From Gigaspora margarita (lineage: Eukaryota > Glomeromycota > Glomeromycetes > Diversisporales > Gigasporaceae), in contig WTPW01000719.1 of the NCBI GenBank assembly GCA_009809945.1, positions 110,914 to 174,913 on the forward strand: a stretch of DNA of 64,000 nucleotides, written 5' to 3'. Numbering within the stretch: position 1 is the stretch's first letter; the number at the start of each line of letters is the position of its first letter. Shown here piece after piece: positions 34,047-45,955 of this stretch. Under the pieces are notes generated by a model. It did no database searches. It was not told where the DNA came from and was given only the letters and a program-made list of their open reading frames with translations. The translations under genes were made by a program, and so were the position numbers.

Positions 34047-35758
34047 TAGTGTTCCTATGAACCTGAACTAAACTGAACTTAGGTCAAGTTCAGGTTCAGG
34101 TTCAGGTTCAGTATTGAACCTGAACCTGAACATTTTTTAAAACATGTTCAGGTTCAGGTTCAGTATTGAACTTTTAGAGCAGGTGCAGGTTCAGTTCAGG
34201 TTCAGTTCATAAGTTCATGAACATGTTCAGGTTCAGTCTAGTGTTCATATAAATTAGTGATTCTAGGTTTGGGTCCAGGTTTGGTCTGGTCCAGACCAGA
34301 CTCAAACTCTAAATTCTATTATTTAAAACTTTATATTAAACTCAAACTCAATCATAGTTTGGTTGGGCTGGTCAAATTTTGTAAACTAGTTTGAGTCTAA
34401 ATAAAAATATATGTATTTTTTGATACTAAACAAGTTTACTTAGAGTGAGAAGTATAAATCAGTTAGTAAAATTTAAAGAATCATAGCATTTTATATAATT
34501 TTATTAATGAAATTATTAAAAATCGTATATTGCATGAAATTTTACTAATTGATCATAACTTCTTGCACTAAGTAAACTTGTTTAGCACCAAAAAATACAT
34601 CAAAACAGAATATTTTACTTTACCTTTCTTAAAATTTGAAGAAAGAATGCTTAATTTTAAAAATTTTTATCAAAAATTCAAAATTAAGCATCTTTTCTTC
34701 AAATTTTAAGAAAAGTGAAATATAATATACCAATATAATTTATTTTTTGGTGCTAAATAAGTTTACTTAGTGCAAGAAGTTAGAATCAATTAGTAAAATT
34801 TAGAGAATCATAGAATTTTGTATAATTTTATTAATAAAATTATACAAATTTCTATGATTCTCTAAATTTTACTAATTGATACTAATTTCTTGCACTAAGT
34901 AAACTTGTTCAAACTAAAAACTACATCAAATTGGCATATTTGATTTTACTTTGCTTAAAATTTGAAGAAACGATGCTTAATTTTGGAAATTTTTATCAAA
35001 AATACAAACTTAAGCATCTTTGATGCAAATTTTAAGAAAAATAAAATAAAATAGACTGATATAATATATTTTTTAGTACTATACAAGATTACTTAGAGCA
35101 AGAAGTTATGATCAATTAGTAAAATTTAGAGTATCATAGAAATTTGTATAATTTTATTAATAAGATTATACAAATTTCTATGATTCTCTAAATTTTACTA
35201 ATTGATCATAACTTCTTGCTCTAAGTAAACTTGTTTAGCACAAAAAAATACATCATATTGGTCTATTTTATTTTATTTTTCTTAAAATTTGCATCAAAGA
35301 TGCTTAATTTTGAATTTTTGATGAACATTTCTAAAATTAAGCATCTTTTCTTCATATTTTAAGAAAAGTAAAATAAAATATGCCAATTTGATATATTTTT
35401 TGGTGCTGAACAAGTTTACTTAGTGCAAGAAGTTATGATCAATTAGTAAAATTTCATGTAGAGCAATGTTTTTAATAATTTATTAATAAAATTATACAAA
35501 ATGCTATGATTCTTTGAATTTTACTAATTTTGTGATTTAGGTAAAAATGTGCATATATTATGAACCTGAACATGTTCATGAACCTTGAACTGAACCTGAA
35601 CTGAACTTTTTTTAAGTTCAGGTTCAGGTTCATGTTCAATAATTTTAAGTTCAGGTTCAGTTCAGTATTGAACTTTTAGAGCANGTTCAGGTTCANGTTC
35701 AGGTTNATTGAACTTGAACCTGAACCTCTATTGAACCGAACTGAACTTCGGAACCCTA
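34047..35758. mobile_element. hAT-like element with GAACCTGAAC-word arms
   Basis: Ends TAGTGTTCCTATGAACCTGA and inverted GTTCGGAACCCTA-type right end, with a perfect 8-bp duplication ATTTATGG (34039-34046 and 35759-35766). The outer ~200 bp at each side consist of TTCAGG/CCTGAA words. The centre (34265-35530) is a chain of alternating palindromes with CAAGTTTACTTAG, AAGTTATGATCAATTAGTAAAATTT-type and AATTAAGCATC words repeated five to eight times. A few N bases at 35684-35706. No coding capacity. Confidence 0.9.
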
Positions 35759-35927
35759 ATTTATGGTTTGTGAATATAATGTTTATAACACAATAAGCAA
35801 TAGTAATAGTAGTGTTAAAAATAGTCATGTACGTATTATTTAGTAAATATTTATATATATTTATTGTGAAAAAATAACAAAACTCTTGTAAAATCCAAAT
35901 TAAAGTTGTTAATACAAAACTGAATTA

Positions 35928-36501
35928 ATCTGTGGGTCAATAGCATAGCAGTTATGCTCCCAGGTTGCAAATTGAAGTTTGCTAGTTCAATTCTTTCTAG
36001 AAGCAAAAATAGAAAAACCAGCTAGTTAGAAAACTAAAACACTGTGGAAAAACAAGAACCCAGAACATCTATTGACAGACTTATTTTAATTGGGCAGTTG
36101 CTATAATCAAATCTGTAGCAGTAATAAAATGAGTTAGAATCTGATTTGAAATAATTGAAGTTCTACAAGATATAATGTAAGCCCTAAGTCTGATATTCAT
36201 GTACTATATAAACTTGTAGCACTATTAGGCCAAACATGGTTAAAATCTGATTTGGTGCGGGTTTGATTAGGCTACTTCTGATATCTAACTATTCCAGTAG
36301 TCAGTGCAGAACACTATCATTAAGGCCATTAAGGTATCCAAGGAAGTATCGATCTTAGCAATATCCCTCTAGAGTTTTCCATATATGGTTATGTTAACAA
36401 GAAGTCAGAGTTGGAGTTCATAATGGGAACTTGTAATGGATGGTTAGTAAACTATAAAAAATGAACATAGATGTGACATAAGGTGTACTAAAAGGAAAAA
36501 A
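35928..36501 (+). mobile_element. tRNA-headed SINE, plus strand
   Basis: The head carries an A-box-like TAGCATAGCAGTTA (35941-35954) and a B-box-like AGTTCAATTC (35984-35993). It ends in an A run (36495-36503). Flanks AATACAAAACTGAATTA (35911-35927) and AATACAAACTAAATTA (36502-36517) form a duplication with one indel and one mismatch. About 574 bp; its head and body differ from the copies at 18423 and 19428, so it is another SINE family. Confidence 0.78.
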
Positions 36502-36920
36502 AATACAAACTAAATTAGTATATTGTAAATTTATAATATGTCTTTAGAGTGTATTAACTAATTTTTAAAAGTTTGAGAGTTATAAAATTTTTGTTTGGTA
36601 CTTTATCTGGAGTATGATTGATATTTTTTCTGGATTATCATAACAACTAATCAAAATTGAGTTACTGCACATAACAGTCAGGAAATATGTCACCCTAAGT
36701 AATAAATAATAGTAAAAATTAGAATAAAACATATAAATTTACTATAAACTTCAAGCAAAATATTCTTTTTAGTTTACAGATTAACTTTTTTTTAAATTTT
36801 GGGATTAAGCATATCAAGAATAGTAGATTAAGGTTATTTAGAGCACTTTTTTAAAATTTTGCAAATTTTGCAAATTTTTTTGAAAAAATTTTTTTTAAAA
36901 AAAAATTTTACGATTTTAAG

Positions 36921-37216
36921 AGGACCCTGGACATCTTTTATATAGGTCATAACTGAATTTTGACCAATTTTGATCTAATTTGCTAAAAATAACAAAATTT
37001 ATTTACTTTAATAACTTTTAATCCAGTGATCAGAATTGAACAAACTTTTTTTTGTTAGATGTGCCTCACTGAGAGCTTCATTTTAAAAAAAGTTCATTCA
37101 AATTGGACCACTGGATGCCAAGATAATTGCCAAAAACTGTTTTTTGCTTCTCAAATTTTAGATGTTTTTGCTGAAAAAATTCAAGTATGACCTCTATATT
37201 AGATATCTGGGGTCCT
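36921..37216. mobile_element. hAT-like 296-bp insertion in left arm of the foldback element
   Basis: Ends AGGACCCTGGACATC and inverted GATATCTGGGGTCCT, flanked by ATTTTAAG (36913-36920) and ATTTTAAA (37217-37224), 7 of 8 identical. The right arm of the host shows the empty site ATTTTAAAACTGCAATTATA. It shares TCACTGAGAG/CCACTGGAT words with the hairpin MITE at 21280. Confidence 0.85.
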
Positions 37217-37937
37217 ATTTTAAAACTGCAATTATATGTAAAATTTTATTCTAAACAAGTTTACTTAGTAGCAAAATATAGGTTTTCTTGACAAAAAAAC
37301 AAGTTAGCTATATGCTAAAGTTAAAAATTTTTGGTTTGTAAGATTATACAAAATTAATCAATTGGTTTTCATAACCCAGCCAGGTCAAAATTTGTAAACT
37401 TTTAAAAAAATTTTTTTATATGTCAAGTGGAATTTTAAAAAAAAATTTTTTATAATTTTGTAAAATTTTATATATGAAATTTAAAAAAAAAAGCTGCCCG
37501 GCCAGGTCAACTAAAAAGTTTCATGTTATGAAAACCAAGTAATTAAATTCGTAAGGCCTAATATAAAACCCTATTTTTGTCAAAATAACCTGCTTTGGGC
37601 TTCTAAGTAAACTTGTTCAGAGGTAATTTTACTTGTGTCAAAGTTAAAACGTGTTTTTTTGAACCTTTTACTAAGTAAAGCAGGTTATCTTGACAAAAAA
37701 AAAGGTTTTATATTACAAACCAAAAATTTTTAACTTTAGCATATAGCTAACTTGTTTTTTTGTCAAAGTAACCTATATTTTGCTACTAAGTAAACTTGTT
37801 CAGAATAAAAATTTACATATAATTGCAGTTTTAAAATTGTAAAATTTTTTTTTTAAAAAAAAAATTTCAAAAAAATTTGCAAAATTTGCAAAATTTTAAA
37901 AAAGTGCTCTAAATAACCTTAATCTACTATTCTCGAT

Positions 37938-38847
37938 CAGGGCCGATGATTTTCTGCAGTGACAAATTGCCAATTCCGTCCGTGATGAAATCAAATTCTG
38001 CAAAAATTCTGTGCATCATAAATTGCTTTTTCTGCAGCATTTCCGTGATTAATTTTTAAAATTCTGCGTAATTTGTATTAAAAATATATACATTCTGCAA
38101 TAAATTTTTTTTTTTGAATATGATAACAATGGCACTTAGTCGATTTGCATCGATGCTTATCCTTTTTAACATCAACTCCATTTCGATAACAATAACAACT
38201 TGATTTATTCCAGCATTATTTCTCATAATATTTAACTTGATTTATTTCTCCATTGTCGACGTTATTATTACATTTATATATAAAAAAAATCTTATTGTCT
38301 ACTATGACAACCAAGCATTTACTAATTTCCCACATATCGCAAAACTTCGCCTAAAAAATCACCTTTTATGCATTAACAAAAAAAATTCCTTGCAAAATTT
38401 TAATATAATGTCACCTACTAATCCTAACCCCAAACCGGTATCACATTTTATTTAGGCGACATATAAATTTAAATAAATAAACTAAGTGCGTGAGATAAAA
38501 ATTTAGGGTTAGGGCCTTAACGTTAGAGGCTATAGGATTAGAGTGGTGTATAATACAAGTAAAATTTCATTCCCGTCATTTTAATTAGTGCACCAAGATC
38601 GATTTAAACATTAGTTTTTGTATATTTCGCTTTTTTCTTTACGCGTGTTCGAATTCTTCGTCGGGCTGATCCGGAATAGTCAAACTTTGCACTCTCCGAT
38701 TGGCTATTTCCTCTTCAGGAGTTTGTATTACCCGCGCAAATAAGCATTCCGTGAGAATTCTGCGTTACCTGCAACACATTCCGTGTTTACAACCCGATTC
38801 CGTGATTTCTGCGGCATTCCGTGAAATGCAGAAAATCATCGGCCCTG
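37938..38847. mobile_element. hAT-like 910-bp insertion in right arm of the foldback element
   Basis: Perfect 21-bp inverted ends beginning CAGGGCCGATGATTTTCTGC, with a perfect 8-bp duplication TTCTCGAT (37930-37937, 38848-38855). Subterminal words TTCTGCG, TTCCGTGA and ATTCTGCA are repeated near both ends, as is usual for transposase binding in hAT elements. The interior has no transposase; the 72-codon frame at 38237 is unrecognised. It includes one short TTAGGGTTAGGG word. Confidence 0.95.
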
Positions 38848-39054
38848 TTCTCGATATGCTTAATCCCAAAATTTGAAAAAAAGTTAATCTGTAAGCCGAA
38901 AAGAATGTTTTGCTTAAAGTTTATAGTAAATTTATATATTTTTATTCTAATTTTTATTATGAACTTAACACTCATATATCAACAGGTGTGACATATTTCC
39001 TGACTGATAATACAGTTCTGTTTTTTTTTGTGATCGTTTTTATCTAATATCGAC

Positions 39055-41532
39055 ATGGATTTTCTTGAAAAGTATATCAAAAACATTTATATAGAACTTC
39101 GTTTCCATATTTTACAAGTAATGATCCAAGTACTTGGACGCGCGAGAACTACATGTTATATGGCAAAAAACGAACAAAAGGAATTTATTCTGGAAATACA
39201 TTTTTTGAATTTTATAAACTTGGATTATTACAATGCCTTTATACCTCTTTAATTGACCAGAAGACTTTTAACAAAAAATATAAACAAGCAGTTAAGTATT
39301 TATGGTTTTATTTATTATATACTGTATAATATATGATGATAAGACAACGTTGTATAGCAATGTTGCTAATTTTTGCTTCCAGTGGGAATTCCTAGCCTTC
39401 CAATGAAAATTTATAATAGTAAAAGTTCCGGTGATACTATTAATTTTGCTTTTAGTGGAGTTCCAACAGCTTCCAATTAACAACACTTATCTCGTTATTA
39501 TTATACAATAGTATGTTGCTAGTACCTTAGACTTGCGTCTTGCGGTGGTGTACTATTTACAATAATGTGCTGCTAGTACCTTTAGGCCATCTGTTCTTGT
39601 TAGGTCATTTGCCGCCTTGCGGTAGTGTGTTATTGGCCCCGAATTTTCTATTTTAAGGTCTACTAATTTTGGAAGAGAAATTGGTTACGTTCTTTTCTTA
39701 AAATAGTTAATTCATATAACGAGTTTTATACTTGATTTATATTAATAATTATAGATAATGTATAAAATTGCGAAAAGGAAGGCTAATTACAATGTAATTG
39801 TTTTTTTTTTTGTCTAAAGATCAAAATTTTGACCCCTCTGAACATAAAATATCGATTCTTGGTAAAAAAAAAAAAAAAATTACGGTATGATTATATTTAA
39901 TTATCGTTCTATGTTAATAGATAAATGACTTAACTTAGTGAAGAAACAATTTAGTCTAATAAAAAGCTTTTACTATTTTTATTTAGAAAGAAAACATAAG
40001 ATCATATCCGTGGGAAATTGAAAAAAGTGAAATGCATGATCGAATAAAAAAATGTTTAGAAAAACTTAATCAGGAAGAGGCTCTTAACATAAATTATGAT
40101 GAACCGATTTGCTCTTCAATCATCGACGCTGAAAATACACCAGAATGGATCAGAAATGAATTTTCTGACAAGGAATGAAATATTATATCTGAAGCCAATA
40201 GGTGTCATTATAAAAGTTTGCATAAAAATTTTTTTAGTAAATCGGAAAGCACATTAATTAAGGATCACTTGTGAGTATTCAAAAGAGCAAAAAAATAAAT
40301 TAAATGCTAGTAAAAAAATAAAATCAAATAATTTTTTGTGACAATATTTAGTCAATCGTTAAGAACAATGAAGGACTATAAAACATATAGGGCTGAAATT
40401 AATGAAGGAACATGGCAAATGGACGCCATTTCCATACCACTGAAATATTCATTAAGATCGATCACCGATGCTATGCTCATAATGTATAAAATTTATTTAA
40501 ATCGATTTCCTCAAATTTATGAGGTTATTATAATGCCCTTTATATAGCTTTTTTTTTAAATGTTCAGACCAGAAAAATCAAGCCAAGCGTCGAGTGAAAG
40601 AAAAAATTCTAAAAGTTCTGGCTCCGAACCAGATAAGGAAAATAAATCAATGGAGGAAAAAAAATAAAAAGAGAGTATGAATCAATAGAAAATAAAAAAA
40701 AAAGAAAAGACGAAAATAAATCAATAGAAAATGAAAGAAAAAGAAAAAGAGAGAATGAAAGTCCAACTCCAAAGGTATTTTAGAATTATCGAAACTTCTA
40801 TTGAACTATTATAATATTATTTTTGTAATAGAAAAGGGAAAAACCCCGACTTTTCAATTGTGTCGAAGGCCAAGTTATTCCAAAGAAAACTGGAGCTCTT
40901 AGTAGGAGAAGTGTTAAATTCATCGTGGAAAGAGAAAAATGATAAAACCAACAGAGGTATGATATTAAACCTGTGTATTAAATGTTTTAAATACTAAAAA
41001 ACAATATTATAATTTATAGATCGAAAAAAGCTAATACGAATGCTTAAAGATATTTATGATCGCATTGCTAAAACATTTTTTAAGAAGTATTCATTCTTAA
41101 TATTCGATCATTTAAAAACTTAGAAATTTATGGTGTTCAAATAACAGGTAATTCTAGCTACTATTTTTCAAAGTTTTATACATTTCCAATAAAATTTATA
41201 AACTTTTTAGGGTTTAAGATGAAAATCTTGTGTCTTGACAAACCTGGATTTGGTCTATACAGAGTAAGAAAAGTTGATGAAATCACAATCCCTGTTAAAA
41301 TCGAAGACAATTCTATTGATAAAGTTTTTGAAAAATTGATGGTATGTATAAAATTTTTACAATCGGTGTAATTAATATTCAAAATGCTAAATCAAGTGTA
41401 GTATTCTGTTCAACATACTATGAATGCATAAATGACATCAAAAATGTCGCCAAATCGATGAAAAAACAAGCGAAGGAATCTAATTGGAAAAAATCATTTC
41501 CGAAAACTATAAGTTCTCCACAAAACAATTAA
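39055..41532 (+). pseudogene. degenerate member of an expanded Glomeromycotina hypothetical family
   Basis: Exon-like blocks: MDFLEKYIKNIYIELRF, a frameshift, then NDPSTWTRENYMLYGKKRTK and GLLQCLYTSLIDQKTFNKKY up to a GTTAAG donor (39290); 39988-40273 KENIRSYPWEIEKSEMHD with an in-frame TGA at 40176; 40352 on, SLRTMKDYKTYRAEINEGTW and a QMDAISIPLKYSLR stretch; 40830 on, RKNPDFSIVSKAKLFQRKLE and LLVGEVLNSSWKEKN; 41025 on, KKLIRMLKDIYDRIAKTF; 41210 on, GFKMKILCLDKPGFGLYRVR and EITIPVKIED; then a C-terminal lysine-rich block ending 41532. The order (E-NEGTW, KAKxFxxKxELLVGE, hydrophobic R-V-EITIP) matches a family seen very often in Rhizophagus genomes, of unknown function. Frameshift and stop mark it as a pseudogene. 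Confidence 0.7.
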
Positions 41533-43089
41533 TTTGATACATAGTTTTGATGTTATGCTTTAAATTTAATTCTTTGAAATTAAATTGTACTTTCGCTGAA
41601 ACTATTTTTTAAATTTGTGCAATGCTTATCTGTTATGATAATTTTGAATTATGCGCATATTATGCTTTCGCATAATCCTGAACACCTTAGCTGCCGGAAA
41701 CTGTAATGTCACATGCAGATCAGCCAATCAAATTGCAAAATTTTTAAAAATAAAACTTAACGAAATTAAATTGTTAAAGTTTATGGTAAATGCTATTGAA
41801 TGTTGCCATAAACCGGGCAAGCATGTTTTTATTAACTTTAATCATTTATTAACTCGATTTATTAATTTTTAACCATTATTTTACAAAATTCCTATATATT
41901 CAACTATATATATATTTAATCTAAAGCTTGAATATCTCCAACGAGCTTCCATTATATATTATTCTATTAAAAATATTCATAATTTTGATGCATGTACACA
42001 CATATATCGTATTAGCTTTCCACCATGTCTTGGAAACGTCTGTAATATATATATATATAAAAAACAAAGAATTTAATATTAGTTAACTACTATTATTTAC
42101 AATATATACATAAGCGTTTAAAAAGATTATGTATAATATACAGTACGATGAAAGTCACGTAAAATAATGTACTCACGCTAAATCATTCTTTTTACGTGAC
42201 AATTGGCCAATCAAATTATCGAATTTTGATGATCTTCGGCGAAGCAAACAAAAAAGAGAAGCGAAAACCTTGAAAAATACAAAAAATGGCAGTCTAAACC
42301 TACCTTGGTGTTTTAATTAAAAATGTCGAAGGCAATTTTGCTTATATATTATAACCTAAACCTCTCTAACCCAGACTTAAGATAACCCTAACCCTAAAGT
42401 TAATTCGATAAAATATATTATAAGAATCTACTCCGCTTTAGACGTCCCCCATATTTGGGGACCTATCATGATAATGAAGGTTCCTTTAGTTCTATAAATG
42501 TCCGTTGATTAAAGTTATAAATTGAAATTTGTTCATTATTTTCTTGTTTATTGTGCTATTACTGTCTCCAACCAGGTACATCCTTTTTAAACGCAAACAA
42601 ATACATCACTTATTTCACTAAAAAATGGATACTTTCAACTTAAATTTAAAATCCCATTATTTCGATTAATACCCATCTATTGGGATAAACTTGAATTAAA
42701 TAGGAAATAAATAGCTTACTCTAATACCTCAATTGTCGAATAATCGACTAGATGTGATTACTTTAAATGCTTCATGCGATAAATTAGAAATTCTGTAAAT
42801 ATAATATCTTGATTTATAAATGATTATTGACCAAGTTGACACAAATAAAAAAGAAAATAAATGATATTGTCAACAAAATCATTGGCAAAGACTGCAAGAG
42901 TTATAGGAGAATGATTATATGGATAATTGCTAAGAATTGGGCTTGACAACACTAATTCATGCTGGATAATGATCTTAATCATTAAAATTGACATTTAAAC
43001 TAATATTATTATTGCTCGAAGCGTAGCAATTGAAATGATTTTGTGTTGGGTCTCATCCACGTGACCAGTATCCGTTTTCCTATTTTTCT
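41533..43089. other. intergenic, no recognisable gene
   Basis: AT-rich, with a short palindrome of GTCACGTAAA / TTTACGTGAC at 42150-42200 and CCCTAACCCTAAA near 42378. The 73-codon frame at 41651-41872 has no recognisable motif. Confidence 0.5.
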
Positions 43090-43322
43090 CAGTATCGCCA
43101 TCAAAAATTCACCCTTCTTTCAAGTTCGTTTATGTTAGGTTAAGGTTAGGATGAGTGCCCAGTTAGGGTTCGGGATTTGGTTATTGTATAGTAAAATCGC
43201 TCAAGGAAAACTTTTTGTTAGTTGAGACGTTTGTTTTGAATTCCTGTGTGTTACGTTACACCATTTTATGATTTTTTATTGGTCAATAATCACGTGGAGG
43301 TGAATTTTTAATGGCGATACTG
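43090..43322. mobile_element. 233-bp foldback MITE (CAGTATCGCCAT ends)
   Basis: Left end CAGTATCGCCATCAAAAATT and right end AATTTTTAATGGCGATACTG are inverted repeats continuing into CACC/GGTG. A GTTAGGTTAAGGTTAGG tract lies inside. No convincing duplication, so the superfamily is undetermined. Two CCAACCCTG words in nearby sequence (43362-43370, 43660-43668) may be ends of other elements. Confidence 0.75.
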
Positions 43323-44013
43323 GGGTAGTTAGCAATTTTTTCAATGGAGTATATCCATTGCCAACCCTGTGTATATAAAATTTAAAGTTTTCATCAGTTT
43401 ACTTGGTTGATTCAGTTAACATGATTGTTATCATTATACCATGTATAAGAATTAACCAATACTAGGAAAACGGAACTATCTAACTAATGGGAGCCAATGG
43501 AATTATATAGTTATTAATTAGGTATTAACAAATATATACTATATAAATATATATATATTATAAGCTATATAGTTGATCTCCATCGGCCCCATTCGTAAAT
43601 TATTCGCAATGGAGTGATGCCAATGGAATTGTTCTCCATTCACCCCAATGGATAAATGTGCCAACCCTGAGTATACCCTCTCAAATCCGATATACATGGT
43701 GTATAGCTTTTGTATTAGTTTTGAGATGTTATCAAACAAAATACTAATAACTTACTAGTGATCACAAATAAATATGATGGGCTAGATTATATTTATTATG
43801 TACTTGGTTACATAAAATATGATTTAAACCAATCAAATCAATTTAAATTACCTGAAAAATCCGATATATTATAGATATTTAAGGATCGTTACAGAAATAC
43901 AGGGTTTGTATTATAGAACAGATATATATAGTGGATCAATTTTTATCATTTATGGCAGGTTATCAGGTTATTAGTATACTGTATATACATATATTAACAT
44001 CTCTCTCTATATA

Positions 44014-44171
44014 CAGTCACACCTGGCTACAATCACACCCTTGGGCCAAAAACCAAAGTGATTATAATAAGGTTGTGCTTATAGAAAGGTTAAATTAATA
44101 TATTTTTAATAAGTTGGAACCTAATAAAAATATAAATTTTATAAATTGTGATTATAGCCAGGTAATGACTG
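44014..44171. mobile_element. 158-bp Tc1/mariner-like MITE upstream of SMC6
   Basis: Ends CAGTCACACCTGGCTACAAT and inverted GCCAGGTAATGACTG, flanked by TA (44012-44013, 44172-44173). Related in layout to the 168-bp element at 50889. Confidence 0.88.
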
Positions 44172-44173
44172 TA

Positions 44174-45243
44174 TAGTAAACTTTCGCAATAGTCACATTC
44201 AACAATTGTCCCAATCTTATTATAATCACTTTAACTTTTTATATACTATTGAAAGAATTTAATGTATTATTTGAAAAATTTATTATCTCTGGTTACAGTT
44301 AGCGATGGGGACATTATAATTTTTAACAAATGATTAAATTAATAATTTATTTCTATCGATTATGATAATAATTGAATTATTTAAAATGCATAAAAAGTAT
44401 CGATAAAATGATAGAATCACGATTAATCATATTTTTCAATGTTTTTATGTACTTTATATGAGTATTTCAATATTTTTATAGCGAATCCATAATAGTTCTA
44501 CAAAGTGTACCATATAGAAATACGTCAGCCACAGAACTTTCAACTACAGGCTTTTATTTTGATGCAATCAATGATTTTTTAGAAAGTCTCCAAATTTTAA
44601 AAACTCCATCATTTTTCTATGAAAATGTTCTATGAATATTAAATAATACATTTATTAATTACTTATAAAATATTTGTTAAATTATTAATTAATTTTTAAT
44701 TTTTTAATCATTAACAATTCATAATTAATAATTATTAAACAATTACAATTTTGAAGTATTTAAAAATTATAATTACAATTCGAGCTTAGCTAACTCTGCA
44801 TAGTTTGGATAAGACAACATCTCTCTAATCGGGAAGTGTCATTATATATTATCTATAAAAAACAGTATAGAATACATGTCAGTCCTTTACGATAAGTGAA
44901 AAATTTTTGGTTGGTTCAATCGGTTCGAGTCAACTATAAAATAAAACGATAAATAAATGATTATATATATTTGGTTGGGAGATTTTTTTGACATACATAT
45001 TGATTTTTTTTGTGTAGCAATTCATATTCTAACTTTGCTCGGACAATAAACATAATAGTTTAATTTGTAGAACAAGCAATTCATTGGTTGATTAAAGACA
45101 ATTACAGAATTACATGTGATATTTGTTTTTTAGTCAAAAACGCGTATACCCGATAACTCCGATTTTTTTGCACAAAAAATCTTAATAGTGTTTAACGTTA
45201 AAGGACTTAATTCAAAACTTAATATTCACAAAAAGTCTTATAA
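44174..45243. promoter_or_regulatory. AT-rich upstream region of SMC6
   Basis: About 1 kb without genes before the SMC6 start. It has ATTAATTTTTAATCATTAACAA-like low complexity (44640-44760) and no promoter element I can name. An ACGCGT word (MluI-box-like, typical of fungal G1/S genes) is at 45139-45145 (AACGCGT), about 100 bp before the ATG; its relevance here is a guess. Confidence 0.3.
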
Positions 45244-45924
45244 ATGCCGGCCGGAAAGAGGGCTCGACGAACAGTTTTCTCTGATAGTGAAAATGAAGAG
45301 ACTGAGATCGCTGAAGAAGAGCCGGTAATTTAAAATTATCTCTTTTATTGTATTATACAAAAACAAGTTTATTATCTTGTTGGTATTTATTAACTAGTTA
45401 TTTAATGATACTTTAAAAATATATTTATTATTCACGAAATAAACAGAGACAGACCAGATCTAGTTCAAAGAGGGCACGTCGCACTGCAACAGAAGAAAGA
45501 TCACGTCGATCTGCAACAGAAGAAATTAATGGTTTTCCAGACGAAATGTCTTTTGATGAAGATAATTATTTTGATGACGATGACATTGGCAGAGAATCAG
45601 CGGAGGAACTGGAAAGAACGAAACTAAGAAGAAAAAGCTCAACTGGGGTGAGGATTTTTGTAAATTTTAAATATTATCGTTAAGATCTTTTTATAATTTC
45701 TGATGTATATTATTATTTTTAATTATAATTAAGGCAACAGCAGAATCTAGTGTCATCGAATCAATAGAATTAGTGGATTTTATGTGTCATAAATTTCTTA
45801 AAGTTAATTTCGGTCCAAAAATAAATTTCATCATTGGGCATAATGGAAGTAGGTATATGCATGCGATATTTTTACGTTAAATACATTTAATATAATTAAA
45901 AGATTAATGTTCTCTGAAACTTGT

Positions 45925-45955
<31 letters not shown>

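Larger units (their letters stand above)
36675..39006. mobile_element. large foldback element carrying two hAT-like insertions
   Basis: Ends CAGTCAGGAAATATGTCAC and inverted GTGACATATTTCCTGACTG, with candidate 4-bp ATAA flanks (36671-36674 and 39007-39010). The two arms are nearly identical once the insertions at 36921-37216 and 37938-38847 are removed, leaving about 1.1 kb. Its arms contain AAGTAAACTTGTTC words as in other palindromes of this window. Superfamily unclear. Confidence 0.85.

Noticed and set aside
42370-43175. interstitial telomere repeats (CCCTAA/TTAGGG)
   Set aside because: Only two adjacent hexamers at most, and isolated words also at 8218, 9120, 13252 and 38507; too short to be a telomere relic.
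43340-43680. possible element with CCAACCCTG ends
   Set aside because: The two ends point the same way and no opposite end or duplication was found.
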